Source of the DNA: Gymnorhina tibicen
Taxonomy: Eukaryota; Chordata; Aves; Passeriformes; Artamidae
Length of the DNA: 64,000 nucleotides
Assembly (NCBI GenBank): GCA_013399875.1
Contig: VXAZ01002529.1
Span: 62,001-126,000, forward strand
Reading direction: 5' to 3'
In this document: piece by piece, positions 61,736 to 64,000 of the stretch
How the letters are laid out: every line of letters begins with the position of its first letter
Numbering within the stretch: the first letter of the stretch is position 1
Program-made: the position numbers and the translations under genes
Notes under the pieces: generated by a model
Told to the model about the DNA's origin: nothing
Databases searched by the model: none
The model's input: the letters and a program-made list of their open reading frames with translations, nothing else

Positions 61736-64000
61736 ATATTTTTGACTTTGTTCCCTAGGCTTAACCTGTTTGTGCCCTGTGTGCACTCATTTTCTGAATT
61801 GTCCTCTTCTTAATGAGACACAGGAGCAGGAGGGAAAATTTAAGAAGTCTCCAGTTTTTCATTCAATTGAGTTTTTCACAATTCTTAGTATTCTCCAAAA
61901 ACCTTTGTCCTGTATCACTCTTTCCGAACTTATTTTCTCCCCTTGGCAATCTGTAAATTATTATTGCTACCTTCCTGCCCCTCTACATTGCTTATTCTTC
62001 TTTATTTTCCACTTCCAGTAAACAAGAGTGAACAACAGAGAGTTTTGTTGTTGTTTTTATTTTCCTACTGGCTCCAGAGGCCTCAGCTAAGAAAACAAAA
62101 CAAGACAGCTCTCTCAGGGCCATGCTGGGAATTGTACTTTTCAACTGTGTCCACTGTATGCCTCTGACACTCTACAAACTATGAAGAGCTGAGGGAACAG
62201 GAAGAGGCTGTCAAATGTAGCAGTCTTGTGCTTGTTTGATTTATCTCTAATTCCTCTTAATTCCTCTTCTTATTCTCTGACTACACCTTCAATTCTGTCA
62301 TCTTTTGGACAGTGCCAAATTTGAAGCTGCAATTTTTTGAGTGAAAAGTAATGACAGGGGTAAGACTCACAAGCAGGGCATGATTTTTGGAGATTTACTC
62401 TTAACACCTGAGGAAGTTCAACTTCTTTCAGCAGGGTGGCTCAAACACTTCGTGAAACCAGGGTCTCTGTGAAAGTATTCTAAAAAGAAAGGAACCAAAA
62501 AGGCTTAGATGAAGCTTTGCATCCTGAGATGCTCAGCAGCAAGAGACAGCCTAGCTCCATCCTGGGTTCTGCATGTGAGAATGTTTTGCTGTGTTTTGCT
62601 GTGACATACAGGGGCTCAGGCTTTGCCCACTCTGCTTTTCCTTCTTGCATGGCTGGTGCATTAGTCCACTAACACTTTTTTCCTAATGTTTGTATTTATA
62701 AAGGGGAAAAAGGAGTATTTGCTGCAGAAGTCCCTAGAAAAGTGCAAAGAATATGGGCAGCAGCCTTTCCTACCTGTCCTTGCCTTTCCTCCCACTCCCG
62801 GCACTGCATTACCATGAGGCACCTGGAAGTTTGTGACATACTGTGTTTGATGTCATGGCAATTCTAAAATAGCTGCCTCTTTTTCTGAGAAAGAAATGTC
62901 CTTGCCCTGGTAGACATGAAAAAGCATCTTCATACAGACATTTCCTGATGCTTCTCTTTGCCAAAACTAGAACAGTGAAGCAGAAGTCGATGCTCAAATA
63001 GCCTTGGCATAAGGACAGTCTGATGCATATAATGCATATAATTTAAAAAAGTTAGCACAAAGAAATGGTTGTTATTTTGCTTAAACTGAGCTCAACTCAG
63101 TAGCTAATTAAGTACAGACTTTTTCCATGGTTATATGCAGTTTTCAAATTCCTATAACACAAACTGTTTTAGAGGATAAGTTAAATACAGAATGCATTGA
63201 GTTTGGTAGAGAAAGTTTAAAGGTCTGCATTTTCCCACCAAAGCTATTTCATATCAGCTACAGAGTGGGGGTGTGTGTGTGGAGGGGTTATGACCTCTTT
63301 TATTTTTACAACCATTGCCATGATTTCATAATACTGGCAGCAGTCACTTCAAGCGAGGGACTAGACCTTATTACTATAATTATATGCTAGTATGTGGGCA
63401 TAAAACAGAAAAACTTTTCTATAGATAAATGCCAGTAGCAAAATCCTTTTGTCCAACAAGCAGTCCTTTAGCAGTGTTATGAATATTATATTAACCTCAG
63501 TAAAAGCTATGCCAGAAATGTCTACTGTACATGGCACAAGCCCTGTGTTCTTAGGCAGCTTTGTTCTGAGAAATGCACAGCCCTGAGAGCATGCAGCACC
63601 TTTTCTTTGCAGAGCATGTCAGAGATGTTCGCTCATGAATCATAATGGTCCATTGTGAGAGGTAGTAACACCATCTGAAATGGGGGGAAAATAGGCAGGG
63701 AGGGTTCAGTTGCTGTGGGTTTGTGCAGACAGTGTGGTGCAGATGCAGGAAAACATAGGGTGAGCCACAGGGCTCCAGCCAGCCCAGCACCCGTGAGCAT
63801 ACTGAGTTTCTGGGAGGCACAAAAAGGAAGGATGTATCCTGTAGGGAGGTTGAGGCACTGAGCCCCATCCCCACTGCCCCCAGACAAACCCACTGTGCTG
63901 ACAAGGCAGATCCCACCCATATGGGAGCTCCATCAGCAAAGATGAAGGGGTTGAGGAACCAGAGAAGACAAGAGCTTTGTTGAGGTCCATCACTCTGCAG
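61736..64000. other. No supported gene
   Basis: Only short frames and simple sequence are present, including a short GT run near 63,270. The three overlapping minus-strand frames at 63.5-64.0 kb occupy all registers of the same DNA and are compositional. Confidence 0.65.

Noticed and set aside
1..64000. CRISPR arrays, bacterial operons, rRNA genes, mitochondrial insertions
   Set aside because: No regularly spaced direct repeats, ribosomal RNA blocks or dense gene packing were seen.

Overview
This window is vertebrate nuclear DNA, almost certainly from a bird. The direct signs are an AT-rich background with no operon-like gene packing, several 3' ends of CR1 LINEs with the bird-type tail, thinly scattered old MIR-type SINE relics, one solo endogenous-retrovirus LTR, and a GC-rich CpG island interrupted by an assembly gap. 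I found no bacterial, phage, organellar, tRNA, rRNA or CRISPR features. I cannot name any protein-coding gene in it.

Layout. From 1 to about 7,160 the + strand is AT-rich with a visible excess of A over T and of C over G, and poly-A runs on this strand. That is the skew expected of an intron transcribed from the minus strand. From about 7,160 to 8,830 lies a strong CpG island with GC boxes and an E-box, broken by a 649-base N gap (7,549-8,197). A good minus-strand splice donor at 8,687/8,688 suggests a first exon here with intron 1 running leftward. From 8,830 to the end there are about 55 kb in which I can support no gene. This stretch looks like intergenic or long-intron DNA carrying repeat relics.

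Repeats. CR1 fragments lie at about 19.7 kb (+), 32.9 kb (-), 40.8 kb (+) and 43.7 kb (-). MIR-like SINE relics lie at about 12.4, 17.6, 19.0, 20.1, 32.2, 37.8 and 53.8 kb. A 658-bp minus-strand solo LTR at 39,742-40,399 is flanked by a perfect 6-bp target-site duplication. Other structures are an 87-bp uninterrupted homopurine tract at 33.7 kb, a roughly 100-bp imperfect palindrome at 61.7 kb, a diverged 51-bp repeat pair 1.6 kb apart (27.2 and 28.8 kb), and several short tandem duplications.

Possible coding material is weak. The most interesting candidates are a two-exon arrangement with matching splice phase at 56.2-57.0 kb (+), a minus-strand frame with two hydrophobic segments at 52.9-53.3 kb, and a minus-strand frame at 29.6-30.1 kb. 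A 102-codon minus-strand frame at 365-673 is followed by AATAAA. All are near the length expected by chance in 64 kb and need expression or conservation data. All family assignments come from pattern recall, not from a database search.
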